Origin: Apium graveolens
Taxonomy: Eukaryota; Streptophyta; Magnoliopsida; Apiales; Apiaceae
NCBI RefSeq assembly: GCF_009905375.1
Contig: NC_133657.1
Coordinates: 48,391,231 to 48,455,230, forward strand
Length of the DNA: 64,000 bases
Direction of reading: 5' to 3'
The notes below the pieces were generated by a model that made no database searches, had not been told where the DNA came from, and saw nothing but the letters and a program-made list of their open reading frames with translations. This document shows, piece by piece, positions 32,401 through 45,700 of this stretch. The position numbers were made by a program, and so were the translations under genes. Position 1 is the stretch's first letter; every line of letters begins with the position of its first letter.

Positions 32401-35400
32401 CCCACTAACTCACATTTTGTTAGCCAAATTACCTCCTTGACCTTGCATGCAAAATGACCTAACTATGTTGGAAGGTTACTCTTGTAAATTCTCATTTCCA
32501 CTCACTTCTTTTAGTCATTCAAAAGCATAAAACCAAGCACAAAATGAGAGGATCATTTCATTCACTCCACACTCCACCCTCACCTCACCTCCCTCCCCTC
32601 CCTCCCGGCTCCTTCCTCTCGGCTTTTTTGGTCGAAGCCCTACCCCCTCCCTTTTCTTCATTCTTCATTCAAGAACCTAACTTCCATTCAAGTAAATGTT
32701 ACTTCCTATATCTTGATCATATATAATCCAAAGAAGTATGAGTAAAAAGTTTAATTTTTGATCTTGTATGGCATAGTTTTAGTTGGAACTCAAAGTACAA
32801 TCTTGATTCTCATGGATTTAAGGTTGTATTATTGAGGGAACTACAAGGAATGGTGAAATGCCAAGTCATGAGAATGAGGCTCTTGATTTTAATGGTCATT
32901 TCCCTTGCATTTCATTCGGCCATGACCTTAAGGGAGCCGAATGAATGGTTCTTAGTGGTGTTTTGTTGCCTTGTTTCATTTTTGTGTGTTTTTGTGATGA
33001 TAACATGAATTTTATAGTAAAAACTTGATATAACCCTTTGCATGCTAAGTGATCATTTAGTTATAGTTTATGCTATGCTTGCATGTTAATTTTATGATAA
33101 AAATTTATTTTGGAAATCATGTTGTTTTGGCTTGAATATTCGAAGGCATGCATGCATAGAAATCAACTCTTGATTTTTGAAAGTTCTTGATCATTTGGAT
33201 TGATTTTGTTAGTAAGCTTTAATTTAAGTAGGGTTAAGATACTGATCTTGATTTTTACTCCTTGGTATGTGATGTTAATTTGAATATATATGAAGAAGAT
33301 ATAAATTGTTGTTTTTGAAAAGTTGATGACTTGTAATTTGTGTAATGTGTTAACTTTTATTTTGCTATGTTGCACCTTAGGTAAGGATGATCTCCACTAA
33401 GCCTATATTGAGTGTAAGAAAGTTAGCTCAGTAGATCACTTTGGTTGAAGTTTGGTTAGGGTTTTGGTTGTTGTTGGTTTGGTTTGTCAAGTAAGAATCA
33501 TGATAAAAAGGAGAGCATTAGATTCTGCAGAAAATCAGTTTGGTACCATGAGGTTTAGAGTGAGATTCGACCTTGTCATTTTTGTGAACTTTGAGGCCCA
33601 AGCCACCAGAAGCTAACACTAGGAGTATGCAATAGGTTTTAGGTGTTTTTTGGAGATTTATAAGACGTTTGGTTAGGTGCACGAGTGGAAACACAAAATC
33701 TGTCCAGCAGGGGACAGTTTTGTTGCAACTTAGAATTAGGAAGTTTTGACCATGTCATAGGTAGGCCCTCATTAGGACCTGTTTGGCCTTAGTTAGAGGG
33801 AGTGTCAGAAGAGTTTTTCCAGCCATAGATCATAGGATTTGGGTTAGAATCATGTGTCACATGTTAGTTCAAGTCAGGACCTTTTCTGCCCAGAAAAACA
33901 GGGGAATCATGGACTTTGAGATTAGGCCTAGGGAGGCCCAAGCTAGGCCCTTGAGCCACATCAAGTTTAGGAGTTGCATTATGATCAGAAGGGTTTAGTG
34001 TAGAAGTTTTGGAGGTAAAATTGAAGTATAAGAGTGTCAAATGCACCCAAGAAACCATATATGTCATTCTGAAATTTACTATAATGAGCAGATTCACTTA
34101 TCACATAGTTTTAGAGCACTTATGAGTGAAGATTTGGTTGACCGCCATGGCTGAAAGATAGCTTATAATTAGTATAGTGAAAGGCCCAAGTCAGGGTCAA
34201 TAGGAATTGGATGGTTTAGTAAAGGCTCTTCGTGTTAGGAGGTCAAAATTTGGGGATTTGTCTAGTATAGCGACCAAGTGACTTAAGTAAGTGGAGTGAG
34301 ATCATCCAAGCCTAGTGATGCAATATAGTGGGTGTTATATTATTTTGTACTTAAATGTGGTATGTGAGCATATGTGGCTATGTGTACTAATATACTTATA
34401 AAGTGATTGTAAATATGTGTGTATATAGGCTTAAGTGCCAGTATGTTTAATTTCTGTTTACAAATAGGTTGAGTTGGTGAGAATATATTATAATGATATT
34501 ATTATTATTTGTGTAGGATCTTGAGATGAGGGTAAACTTGCCATAAAAGTCGAGTAAAGCTTCCAGTTGCTCCTACCTTCCAGTCAAGTCAAGCCTTCCC
34601 AAGGTAAGTGATTCAACCAGCCTCTTTTATTTACACTGCAAGTGTGTGATAACTAGTTCATATATACGATGCGAGTATTTTAATTCACCTTGATATACAT
34701 GAACCAATTGGTTTCGAATCTATATCCGTAGTATATGAAAATGACATGAACCCTCAAGTATTTATTTCAAGTAGTTTAACTTTACTTGAAGATTGCTATG
34801 CAAGTAAATCCAAAATCCTATCATGCTAGTATACCAAAGTGATTATGATGTTGAACCATGTGCAAGTTATACCCAGTAACCTTGTCTTGATACCTAAAAG
34901 TCAGTTGTTCCCTAACGATTGTTCATAATTGTTTGACAACCCTATCTTTACCCTAAAGCATGATACTCTGTTGTACCTTGAGCTGATGCCCACTTTCTCT
35001 ATATTTTGATACCTAAATCTTATTTGGAACCATTAATGATCACCGTCTTTATACTTTAATACCTATGTCTTATCTGGAGCCATTACCTTGGACCTAGTTG
35101 ACTTTGTTCTTTCATACTATCCGATAACCTTGCTAAATCTCACTGTCAAAATCCTTGTAAATGGGAAATCTTGCAATTTCTCTTGATAAAGTATAGTCTA
35201 GTGGATCATGGCCTTGAATTTAGTGAATCTTGTTTCCCAGTGCTTCGGAGTTAGTCTAAAACTTTATTAAAAATGTTTACTGTTTAAGTAGTTAATTAGC
35301 AATTGGCATTAGTTTTTAAAAAAATAAAAAGGTTAAGATTTGATTTCCAGTCCCAAAGGGGACAAATATTTTCTTAAATAGTGGATCTGAACTGAGACGC

Positions 35401-36908
35401 GAGTCCTTTCCGCACATAAATTGTAGGCTTAAAAGTTTCCTAGGGATCCCATTAATGTTCTAGAACCCAGCGAGGTTCGGGATTACTTCACGGCTGATTA
35501 CCGGCTGTAATCTGTAGCGTCATAAAATGGTTTTTGATAAAGAAATGGTTTTGGAAATGTTTTGATACAAATAAATGATGCCATCATCCAAAAGTTTATC
35601 TCTTGTTATTAATAATTTTCCTTTACATTGTTATTCTTTCATTTTGTTTATGAAATATATTGTATAGAACTTGTTGAGCATTTGGCTTACTACTTGCGTT
35701 CACCCTGATATTACAGCTAGCAGCTATGGTTAGGTTCAAGCAGAAAACACGTAAGACTTGTGATGCCGATGCGTATGTTCGAGCTCAGGTAGAATAAGAG
35801 ATAGCTTTGTGTGAGGACTCGATATAAAAAAAATCAGGTTGTAATAGTTAATAGTGTTGGGCTGTTCCAAACCCTAAACTGTAAGATCTTGGATTCGGTT
35901 GTATTTACTTTCTTTTGTTAACTATTGTAATAAATTGAATATTATGTATGGTTAAGTTGGGGGTGTGACATATATGATACTACTCCACAAATATATACAA
36001 ACTAAATACCGAACACTAAACCAAGATTTGCTTACATACTCAAACCATTATACCCTATACATTGAAAAACCAAATCCTTATATCTTTGAAACTTTGATTC
36101 TTTTGTTATCCACCAGTTGATAGCCATTCTTCGGAATTGCTATTTTGTTTCCTTGTGAAGACTGAGACCCCTCTCATGATTAAATATTACATGTTGATTA
36201 GGATTCTTTTTATTACTTTACATTGTTTATTTTGTTATTGTGATAGAATTGGATTGTTTTATAAAATTATGGACGAGATTCGTGGTCAGACCAGATTCGT
36301 GGTCAACTTAGGCCAATGTGTGCCTTGGATCCAGTAATTAGAGCAGAGCTCTGTGCCTTACTTGGGGTTAGTGCGTGACTGATCAGCAGCCTAACCTTGG
36401 TTTTTAAAATGAAAAGATAATATCCAATTCTAATTCATTATTCGTTGTTCACTTGATACCTTAAATCATTTCACTTGATCATTATTTATTCTCAGTATTG
36501 TCAATGTGACTTGCTGAGCTAGTTAGCTCATTTGTGCAATTTTTTTATATTCTTTTCTAGTTAAGAAGGAACCTATTGATAGCGCAGATCCCCAATCCAG
36601 TGCGAGAGCTAGGATTCCAGGTTGATCGGAATAAGCTAGTTAAAGGCTTTTGGAATAGTTTAAGTTTGTGAAGTTGTAATAATGTTAATTATGTAGTTGT
36701 AAGTTGAATAGATGGGATTTGGGAGTTTGTAATATAAGTGTGTATGTGTGTCTTGTGTGCATACTTTAACCTGTTGCGATCCATGGTAGCTGGTAAGTAG
36801 GGTCACTGCATAATATTATTCACTTTATTATTGTTATAAGCAGGTTAATTAAAGGGTGTGTGTGTATGTGAACCCCAAACTTCTGACCCGGGTTTGGAGG
36901 GCGTCACA
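29408..36908 (+). repeat. Tekay-like 5' LTR, split by a solo LTR
   Basis: It runs TGTAATATCGGGGATATATC (29408) to GGAGGGCGTCACA (36908). Removing the 4.0 kb insertion at 31966-35970 leaves about 3.49 kb that matches 42754-46084 along its length. Short reading frames on both strands show no domain and are not conserved in the other LTR. Confidence 0.85.
31966..35970 (+). mobile_element. 4.0-kb solo LTR inserted in the Tekay-like 5' LTR
   Basis: The 3' LTR shows the empty site (ACCACATATATATGATAC near 45170). In the 5' LTR this site is split by 4,005 bp flanked by TATAT (31961-31965 and 35971-35975). The insert ends GGGGGTGTGACA, typical of Tekay-like LTRs. Its first bases, TATTACGACC, suggest a TG start changed to TA. 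It has the GAGCATTTGGCTTACT block (35677) also found in related LTRs and no coding domains. It is a solo LTR, formed by recombination between the LTRs of a full element. Confidence 0.75.
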
Positions 36909-37108
36909 GGTTTGGTATCAGAGCTACAGGTTATAAGTCACTAACACAAGCCTAGATTAACGGGAATGGGTAGAGGGTTAGGATTAGAAGTAAGAAATAG
37001 AAAGATAGAACGTCAAGAGGTTGAGTGCGACTATATAGCAGGTACTAGTATGATTTACGTGATGGTCCGAGATTCTTATTCTTGTGATATGACTTTCAGA
37101 TAGCATAG
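36909..37108 (+). promoter_or_regulatory. Tekay-like primer-binding site and leader
   Basis: TGGTATCAGAGCTACAGG (36913-36930) is a full initiator-tRNA-Met primer-binding site, four bases after the LTR. The rest is leader up to the small upstream ORF. Confidence 0.9.
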
Positions 37109-37627
37109 ATGGCAGATTCCATAATTCCAGTACCATCTGCTCATTCGGAGCCTTCAGTAGGAGGACTATCAGCTGATCCGCGTCCTGTTTTTCCACCGGT
37201 GTTGGCTATACTACTTCCTGGTATGACAGAGGTTGTACCACTACGAGCTATTCCACCTCCTGGTATGAGGCCACCTATCCGAGGACCCCCACCTGCTGGT
37301 TCGGATTCTACTGGGCATTCTGTTATAGGATTACCATTTCAGTTTACTCCATATCATGTTCCTTATTTCCGGTATGAGGCTCTTCTTTTGGAGCGTGAGA
37401 CCTTGTTGGAACAGATTCGAGAGCTGCAGCATATCATCAGGACTACAGATGTTGATCGTAGTGTGAGGGAGCTTCGAGAGGAGATTCATGTGACACGCAG
37501 GATTCTTGAGGCCAGATTGCATGGAGCTACATGTAAGTATGCAGGCCCTGATGCTCTTATGGGATGGGCCAGAGAGGTGATGGAGGAACTTGGGAGGCTT
37601 GGTGGACCCGAGTTTCCTTGGAGCTAG
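37109..37627 (+). CDS. Small ORF upstream of gag in the Tekay-like element, 172 codons
   Basis: This open frame lies between the primer-binding site and gag, in a different frame from gag-pol and about 470 bases ahead of it. Residues 1-75 are Pro-rich (PPPGMRPPIRGPPPAG). Residues about 88-140 are predicted by eye to be a coiled coil: a Leu-Glu-Arg-Glu-rich stretch, then RELREEIHVTRRILEARL. The tail is Gly/Glu-rich. I recognise no domain. It is uninterrupted while gag-pol has twelve stops. At that rate about 1.3 stops would be expected in 172 codons, so its integrity is weak evidence of selection. It could be a gag-related assembly factor or an accessory ORF. The function is unknown. Confidence 0.55.
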   Translation: MADSIIPVPSAHSEPSVGGLSADPRPVFPPVLAILLPGMTEVVPLRAIPPPGMRPPIRGPPPAGSDSTGHSVIGLPFQFTPYHVPYFRYEALLLERETLLEQIRELQHIIRTTDVDRSVRELREEIHVTRRILEARLHGATCKYAGPDALMGWAREVMEELGRLGGPEFPWS

Positions 37628-38096
37628 AGACATAGACACTGAGACGGGAGATGCTGAGCAGTGCTGTTGTTTAGTATGTACAGTAGTATGTAGTATGTAT
37701 CAGTAGACTTTTGGGTTGTATTTATAGACTAGATCTACTGCCTAGTGAGTAGGTTTGTTGTACCCTTTTTCTTTTACTTTTGAAGTGTTTTAACGCTTGT
37801 ACCACTTAAAACTTTTGATCTATATATATCAGTACCTTTTCCTTTCCAGCATTGTCATTTACATTACTGTATCTGTTTTATTTTACTTTACTTATTGCAC
37901 CATTTATACCTCTCGTGATATCATGTACCCTATTCCTTTAACTGTTTACATTCTATAAAGAAGCATGCAATTTACTTAGTTCAACTGTTACAACTGTTTT
38001 TAAAAAAAAAAGAGATTTGTCAGTTTTACGAAACTTTTCTTTTATATAAAAGATTTGATTTAAAGGCTAAATAAGTTGTTTGATTCTTTACAGAAA
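37628..38096 (+). other. Spacer between the small ORF and gag
   Basis: This is T-rich non-coding sequence with a poly-A run near 38000. I see no ORF, splice site or repeat worth naming. Confidence 0.5.
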
Positions 38097-41000
38097 ATGC
38101 CTCCCGGAAGAAATACCTGCACCAACACCCAGAATGAAGAAACCAACAACAACAACCAAGATAACACTAACGAGAATGCAAACCCAGGACCCATAGACCC
38201 AGCAGTAGCCCAGATTCTTCAGATCTTGGCTAAAAAAACTGTTCACCTAACTCAACAACAACAAAGACAGACTAATCCCCAGGTAACTTTCAAAACTTTT
38301 TAAGCGGTAAACCCACCAGAATTCAAGGGTTCCTTAGATCCAATTGAAGCGAATGTTTGGTTAAAGGAAATAGAGAAGTCGTTTGCTCTAGTTAAGGTAA
38401 AGGAAGAATAGAAGGTTGAGTTTGCAAGTTATTATTTGAAGAATGAGGCCACCTATTGGTGGGAAACTGTGAAAACATTGGAAGGTACAGATGTTATTAC
38501 TTGGGAAAGGTTCAAAGAATTATTTCTAGAAAAATATTTTCCTCAGTTTGTTCAGGACCAGATGGAGTTGAAGTTTTTGGAGCTAAAGGAAGGAAGTATG
38601 TCTGTAGCTGATTATGAGAGTAAATTTGAGGAATTATCAAGATTTGTGCCATCATATGTGGACACTGACAGGAAGAAGGCCAAGAGATTCCAGCAAGGTC
38701 TGAAGCCATGGATCAGAGGGAAGGTAGCCATATTTGAATTGGATACCTATGCAGGAGTTGTACAGAAGGCCATGATTGCAGAAACTGAGAGTGAGATGTC
38801 ACAGAAAGAAAAGGAAAGTAAGAAGAGGAAGTCTGAAGGGAATGAAGGATAGTCACAACCAGGGAAGTTTCCAAATTCCAATAGGGGAAAGTTTCAGCCA
38901 GGGGGAAATTTTAATTTCAAGAAACAGAATATAGGCGACGGAGGTCAAGGCAACCGTCCAGTCAATGTGAACTAGCCGAATCAGCTAAGGTTAACTTTTC
39001 CAGATTATTACGTGTGTGAGAAGAAATATGGAGGAGTTTGTAATAAGTTGAATATAGTTTGTTTCAAGTGTAATCAGAAAGGGCACTATTCAAGAGAGTG
39101 CCGCAACCAGCCAGCAAGAGAGCAAGTGAGCAAAGATCAGCCTACCCGGAATCCAGCAAGCAAGGTTCAAGCAGTTGGATTTACATTTTTTAAATGTGGA
39201 AAGCCAGGACACATAGCCAGGGACTTCAAGACACCAACCCCAGTCAATAATGCATTGAGAATTGTGGGATCTACTCCAGCAGTGAATGAGACTCCAAGGG
39301 CTAGAGTTTTTGATATGTTAGTAAAGGATGTTATCCAGGATACCGATGTCATGGCAGGTACGCTTAATGTGAATTCTTTATGTGCCAAAGTGGTAATAGA
39401 TTCGGGAGCAACTCGATCGTTTATTTCTCAAGATTTTGTTAGTAAGTTAAATTGTCCAGTTAAGTATTTAAATGAAATAATGACTGTGGAATTAGCAAAT
39501 CAAGAACGTATATCTGTTAATCAAGTTTGTGGGAATTATGAAATTGAGATTTCTGGTATTAAGTTCTGTGTGGATTTGATACTATTTAAGCTAGGAGAGT
39601 TTGACGTTATCTTAGGAATGGATTGGTTATCTAAGTACGAGGCACAAATAGACTGTCATAATAAGAAGGTAATTGTAAAGACGCCAGATGAAAGAATGGT
39701 AACATTTAAGGGCCTGAAGCAAGTAAGGAAGTTCTTAACAATGATCCAAGCTAAAAGATTACTACGACAAGGATGCGAGCATTTCATTGCATATGTAATG
39801 GATAGAAATCAGGAGCCATCAAAACTTGAAGATATCCCAGTAGTCAATAAATATCCAGACGTGTTTCCCGATGAGTTACCAGGACTTCCTCCAGACAGAG
39901 AAATTGAGTTTGCGATCGACTTAGCACATGGAACGGAACTAGTATCCTAGGCCCCATATAGAATGGCGCCCGTCGAGATGAAGGAACTAGCAAAACAATT
40001 GCAAGAGTTGTTAGAGAAAAGAGTAATTAGACCCAGTGTATCCCCGTGGGGTGCACCGGTGCTATTTGTCAAGAAGAAGGATGGAAGCATGAGACTGTGC
40101 ATCGATTATCGGGAGCTCAACAAGCTTACAATCAAGAACAAGTATCCGTTACCTCGAATTGATGATTTGTTTGACCAATTGAAATGAGCCAAGTACTTCT
40201 CTAAGATAAATTTGAGATCGGGATATCACCAACTAAAGATTAAGCCAAAGGATATACCAAAGACAGCTTTCAGAACAAGGTACGGACATTATGAATTTTT
40301 AGTGATGTCTTTTGGATTAACCAATGCCCCGGCAGCATTCATGGACTTGATGAACAGAAATTTCAAGGAATACTTGGAAAAGTTTGTTATTGTGTTTATA
40401 GATGATATTTTGATTTATTCAAAGGCAGAAGAGGATCATGCAGAACATTTGAGGACAGCTTTGGAGATTTTGAGGAAGAAAAAGTTATATGCTAAATTCT
40501 CGAAGTGTGAGTTTTGGCTACAGGAAGTTCAGTTCTTAGGACACATAATCAGTAATGAAGGGATCAAAGTGGACCCAACGAAGATTGAAGCAATTACAAA
40601 TTAGGAAAGGCCGAGAACACCAACAGAGGTAAGAAGTTTCTTGGGATTAGCGGGATATTATCGCCGATTTGTTCAAAATTTCTCAAGGATTACAACACCA
40701 TTGACAAAGCTTACACGAAAGAATGAAAAGTTTGTATGGAATGACAAATATGAAGAAAGTTTTCAGGAATTGAAGCAAAAATTAATTACAGCACCTGTTT
40801 TGTCACTTCCAGATGACCAAGGGAATTTCGTAATCTATAGTGATGCTTCTCATAAAGGACTAGGATGTGTTTTGATGCAGCACGATAGGGTTATTGCGTA
40901 TGCGTCAAGGCAATTGAAACCACACGAACAAAAATATCCTACTCATGATTTGGAGCTAGCAGCCATAGTATTCGCTTTAAAGATTTAGAGACATTATCTA

Positions 41001-42716
41001 TATGGAGAAAAATGTGAGATTTATACGGATCACAAAAGCTTGAAGTATATATTCACACAAAAGGAGCTAAATATGAGACAAAGAAGATGGTTAGAGTTGA
41101 TTAAGGATTACGACTGCACGATTAACTATCATCCCGGTAAATCAAATATTGTGGCGGACGCATTAAGTCGGAAAGAAAAGTTAAATGTATTATCGGTACC
41201 CGAAGAAATATACAAGGAATTTCAGAAACTGGAATTGGAAATCAGAGTTTGCAAGCCTGATGAAGCGAAAATGTATAGTATGACTTTCCAGCCGGAGTTG
41301 TTAGAAAAGATAAGGAAGTGTCAAGAGGAGATAATGAATCAGGACATTAATCGTTTGGTAGGTGAGGAATTGTGCACGCTAAAGGACGATCAAGGTATTC
41401 TTAGGTTTTCTTCTAGAATTTGGATTCCACCAGTAACGGAGTTAAAGAATGAAATTTTACAGGAAGCTCATATTTCAAAGTATTTAATCCATCCCGAGAG
41501 TACAAAGATGTATAGGGATTTAAAGGAAAATTACTGGTGGCCAGATATGAAGAGAGAGATTGCAGAATGGGTTAGTAAATGTTATACATTTCAGAGGGTT
41601 AAGGCAGAGCACCAGAGATCGAGTGGATTGTTGCAGCCATTAGAGATTCCAGAATGAAAATGGGAGCATATAGTTGTGGATTTTATAGTCGGATTACCAA
41701 GGACAAAAGCAAATCATGATGCCATTTGGGTTATAGTGGACAGACTTACCAAGTCAGCTCATTTCCTGCCTATAAATGAAATATTTTCATAAGAGAAGTT
41801 AGTCCATATGTACCTGAAAGAAATCGTAGTTCGTCATGGAGTTCCTGTATCCATCGTATCCGATCGAGATCCGAGATTTAATTTGAGATTTTGGAAGAGT
41901 TTTCAAGAATGTTTGGGAACGAGACTGAATATGAGTACGGCTTACCATCCACAGACGGACGTCCAGAGTGAAAGAACAATCCAGACAATCGAAGACATGT
42001 TACGTGTTTGTGCTATTGATTTTAAAGGAAGTTGGGATGAGCATTTACCCTTGATAGAATTTGCTTACAACAACAGCTATCATGCCAGTATTGGGATGCC
42101 ACCCTATGAAGCTCTTTATGGACGTAAATGTCGATCTCCCGTATATTGGGATGAAGTAGGAGAACGCAAAATACTTGGACCTAAATTGGTACAACAGACG
42201 AAAGAAATTGTTGAAGTTCTCCAGAAAAGATTAATAGCAGCACAAGACCGTCAAAGGAAGTACGCAGATCAATCAAGGAAAGATATGGAATTCGAAGAAA
42301 GAAATCTAGTATTGCTGAAAGTGTCGCCATAGAAGGGATTGACAAGATTTGGGAAGAAAGGAAAACGGAGCCCTAGATATATCGGACCTTTTGAGATTCT
42401 AAAGCGTGTTGGCAAAGTAGCTTAAAAGTTGGCGTTACCCCCGCACATGGAGCACATTCACAATATTTTTCACGTATTGATGCTTAAGAATTATAATCCA
42501 GACTCCAGGCATGTAATTGAATACGAACCAATAGAACTTCAAGCAGATTTGTCGTATGTGGAGAGTCTGATAGAGATTCTAGAAGAAAGAGAGAAAGTGT
42601 TAAGAAATAAAGTGGTAAAGTTGGTAAGAGTACTGTGGAGAAACCCAAAGGTTGAAGAATCAAACTGGGAGTTAGAAAGTGATATGAGAGAAAAGTACCC
42701 TCATTTGTTTTCTTAG
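38097..42716 (+). pseudogene. gag-pol: Tekay-like gag-pol, one frame with twelve in-frame stops and no frameshift
   Basis: The frame starts MPPGRNT and runs to LFS at 42716. In order come gag (retrotrans-gag block WWETVKTLEG, 38458), two zinc knuckles (CFKCNQKGHYSREC intact; the second lost two Cys), protease (VIDSGATRSF), RT ([20 protein letters not shown] and FIDDILIYS), RNase H ([13 protein letters not shown]), integrase (YWWPDMK, SDRDPRF, GSWDEHLPLIEFAYNNSYH) and a C-terminal chromodomain-like block (VLWRNPKVEESNWELE). Stops begin at 38301, 38409, 38850, 38973, 39948, 40185, 40602, 40986, 41655, 41790, 42330 and 42423. Most replace a Gln, Arg or Trp codon through C-to-T or G-to-A change. 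The chromodomain in Tekay-type elements is thought to guide insertion into heterochromatin. This copy is dead. Confidence 0.93.
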
Positions 42717-42738
42717 GAGATTCTGAGGACAGAATCCT

Positions 42739-42753
42739 TTTAAGGGGGAAGGA
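42739..42753 (+). promoter_or_regulatory. Tekay-like polypurine tract
   Basis: TTTTAAGGGGGAAGGA directly precedes the 3' LTR start TGTAATATC at 42754. Confidence 0.85.
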
Positions 42754-45700
42754 TGTAATATCTGGGATATATCGTGTAATTATTTTTGCTAATAAATAAA
42801 TATTCTGTATGTTCAGTAGTTAATTCTGTGAATTACTTGTTAAGTGGTATATGTGTTTGGATGTTTAAAAATAATATAAATAATATAGATAATTGTCATA
42901 TCTTCCTATTTATTTTTATGTTGATTTATGATTTTATAGGAAATTTATGGATTTAATAGATTCTTTTTCCGAGTATTTATAAATTATTTTATTTAATCGA
43001 GAACCAGCCGACTTCACCCGTTTTTACCTTTTTACAACCCGAAACTCTCCCGAGAACTCCTTCCTAACCTAATTGTAATATTCCGAGCATTTTCCATGTT
43101 TTGACTTTTTCGATCCAGCGTACGGTTTGTCCTCTACGGGTCCCGGCGCAATATTTTTGATACAAAATTAATTTCGGTAAATCAATAAAACTCGTATTTT
43201 TGATAAACGGGATCTTCTTATTAAACTATTATAATTATCACCTCGTAATACGTGTAACCAGGCGCTGAGACCAAGACCGCAGTATACATTGTACAGATTT
43301 TGATAATTATCTCGAAAACCGGTATTGTTTGGATCTGTTTTTATAAATAAACGTACTATTTTATATCCGAAACGATCCAACGGAGTATTAATTTTCTGTA
43401 AATATAAATACCCCTTATCGTAATTTATTTCGTATAGAAAATTATTTGCAATCAGTAAAATCTTTATAAAAAAGAGAAAATACTATATTTATAAACTGTT
43501 CTTCGTAATCAAACCTAAATCCGGAGGCGTTATCGATATCGGATTGAGGCGTGCATATACTCGAATCGAAGCCTGAAAAATATCCTATCTGATTCAGCCA
43601 TAAATTTAAACCCATAATCAAAGGTTAATTCTTATTTAGGGATTGAGGCGTGCATGTTCTAAATCTTTTCTTCTTGATCATTTTGGTATGTCATATGATC
43701 GATTTGGAGTTCAATAACATGTTCAAATTAGGGTTTGATTCTCGAATTGTATAATTAGGGTTTATATTCATTTGAATGTTCTTAATTGAATTTGGGGATT
43801 TCTTATTTAGGGATTTATAGATTTTCTAGAGGGGTGGGTTGTGTTCCTTATGAAATTTGCAATTGATTCGTATAAGTCTTGCAAATTGACGAGGCCTGTA
43901 GAGGGACGTGTTGTGAATTGAAGTTTTCGTCGGTGTTCTTGGGAGTTTTGGCCGGATTTCTATCTCCAGCTATTGTTTGGTTCGATTGTGGCTTGATTTG
44001 AACTCTGGGAACGATTTAGAATGAAAACCCCGTTTGAATTGCACGAAACCATGTTGTTTTTGCTCAAATCAGGGCTCGCCGAAGTTGTTTTCCGTTCGCC
44101 GGATTCCGGGTTCATAAAGAACCCGTTTCTGTTCTTGGCGACCCGAAATCCAACCCGGTTTTGATCCAGAATTTTGTAAAAATCAATTCTTGATTCCTAT
44201 TTTTACAGTTTAGTCCCCCAGGGTTTTCAAACTTTGAAAATATTTGATTTATGTTTAAAAACCTTTTAAAAATTGGATTTCTTTTATAAATTCATTTCCA
44301 AAATTGATTTTTATTTTCAAAAATTCCAAAAATCATTATTTTTAATTCCAAAATTCATTTTTAATTTGAAAATAAATCTCAATTATCTAATTAATTAATT
44401 TTAATTAATAATTAATTGATTAATTGATCAATTAATTTAAATATTAATTGATTAATTAGTTTAATTATTTATTAATTGACTTTAATTGATTATTTTTGAT
44501 TTAATTATTTTAAAATGATTTAAAAGTCCTGAAAAATAGTTTTGAGCTTTAAAAGGTTATTTTAAATTATTTTCAAGGCTCGGTAATTATTATAAAATTA
44601 TTTTAGAGTCAGATTTGAGTAATCAGACTCTGTTTATTACCCAAAATTGATCCAACGACCTGTTTTGACTCCGAAAGACTGTTTATGACCCGAGACCTCT
44701 CTAGAAATGGAATTTCATTAGTTATTTGACGTGCTATGTGTTATATGTGACCTGTTTGTTAGACTATTGACCTATATGTTCGGTGTTTATTTATTTTTAG
44801 CATAACTTTCAATCCGTTAATCGGATTTGGGTAAAACGAGGGGTAGATAGAAGTGTATACCGAATAGAATCATATGAGTTGATTACTGATGGATACTTAT
44901 AGTATACAAACAGAAAAGGCCAGGTGTAGGAAAGGAAAGCAAGTAGTCGAGGAGGAAGAGATTGTGATTGAAAGTTAGTGAAATATAGCAGACTAATACC
45001 AAGCAAGTGTTCTGAACTTTCTTGAGATATATTATGAATAGTTGATAGTTTTATTTTATATTGCTAGTGCTTTGAAGCTCTGAACCCTGAACCTTGATTT
45101 CCAGTTATTGATCTTTGAACCATAAACCTTATTCTTTCTGAACCATTGATTTTGACACCCGAATACGAACCACATATATATGATACTACTCCACAAATAC
45201 ATACAAACTAAGTACCGAACACTGAACCAAGATTTGCTTACATACTCAAACCATTATACCCTATGCATTGAAAAACCAAATCCTTATATCTTTGAAACTT
45301 TAATTCTTTTGTTATCCACCAGTTGATAGCCATTCTTCGGAATTGCTATTTTATTTCCTTGTGAAGACTGAGACTCCTCTCATGATTAAATATTCCATGT
45401 TGATTAGGATTATGTTTATTGCTTTACATTGTTTATTTTATTATTGTGATAGAATTGAATTGTTTTATAAAATTATGGACCAGATTCGTGGTCAGACCAG
45501 ATTCGTGTGTGCCTTGGATCCAGTAATTGGAGCAGAGATGTGTACCTTGCTCGGGGTTAGTGCGTGACTGATCAGTAGCCTAACCTTGGTTTTTAAAATT
45601 AAAATATAATATCCAATTCTAATTCATTATTTGTTATTCACTTGATACCTTAAATCATTTCACTTGATCATTATTTATTCTCAGTATTGTCAATGTGACT

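Noticed and set aside
32544..32726. Pro/Ser-rich short ORF with a possible signal-like start
   Set aside because: It lies inside the 4.0-kb solo LTR. It is a low-complexity translation of CCTCCC repeats, with no support as a gene.
36137..36337. Short hydrophobic ORF, repeated at 45343-45567
   Set aside because: It is LTR sequence present in both LTRs. It is Phe/Leu-rich because the DNA is T-rich, and the C-terminal ends differ.
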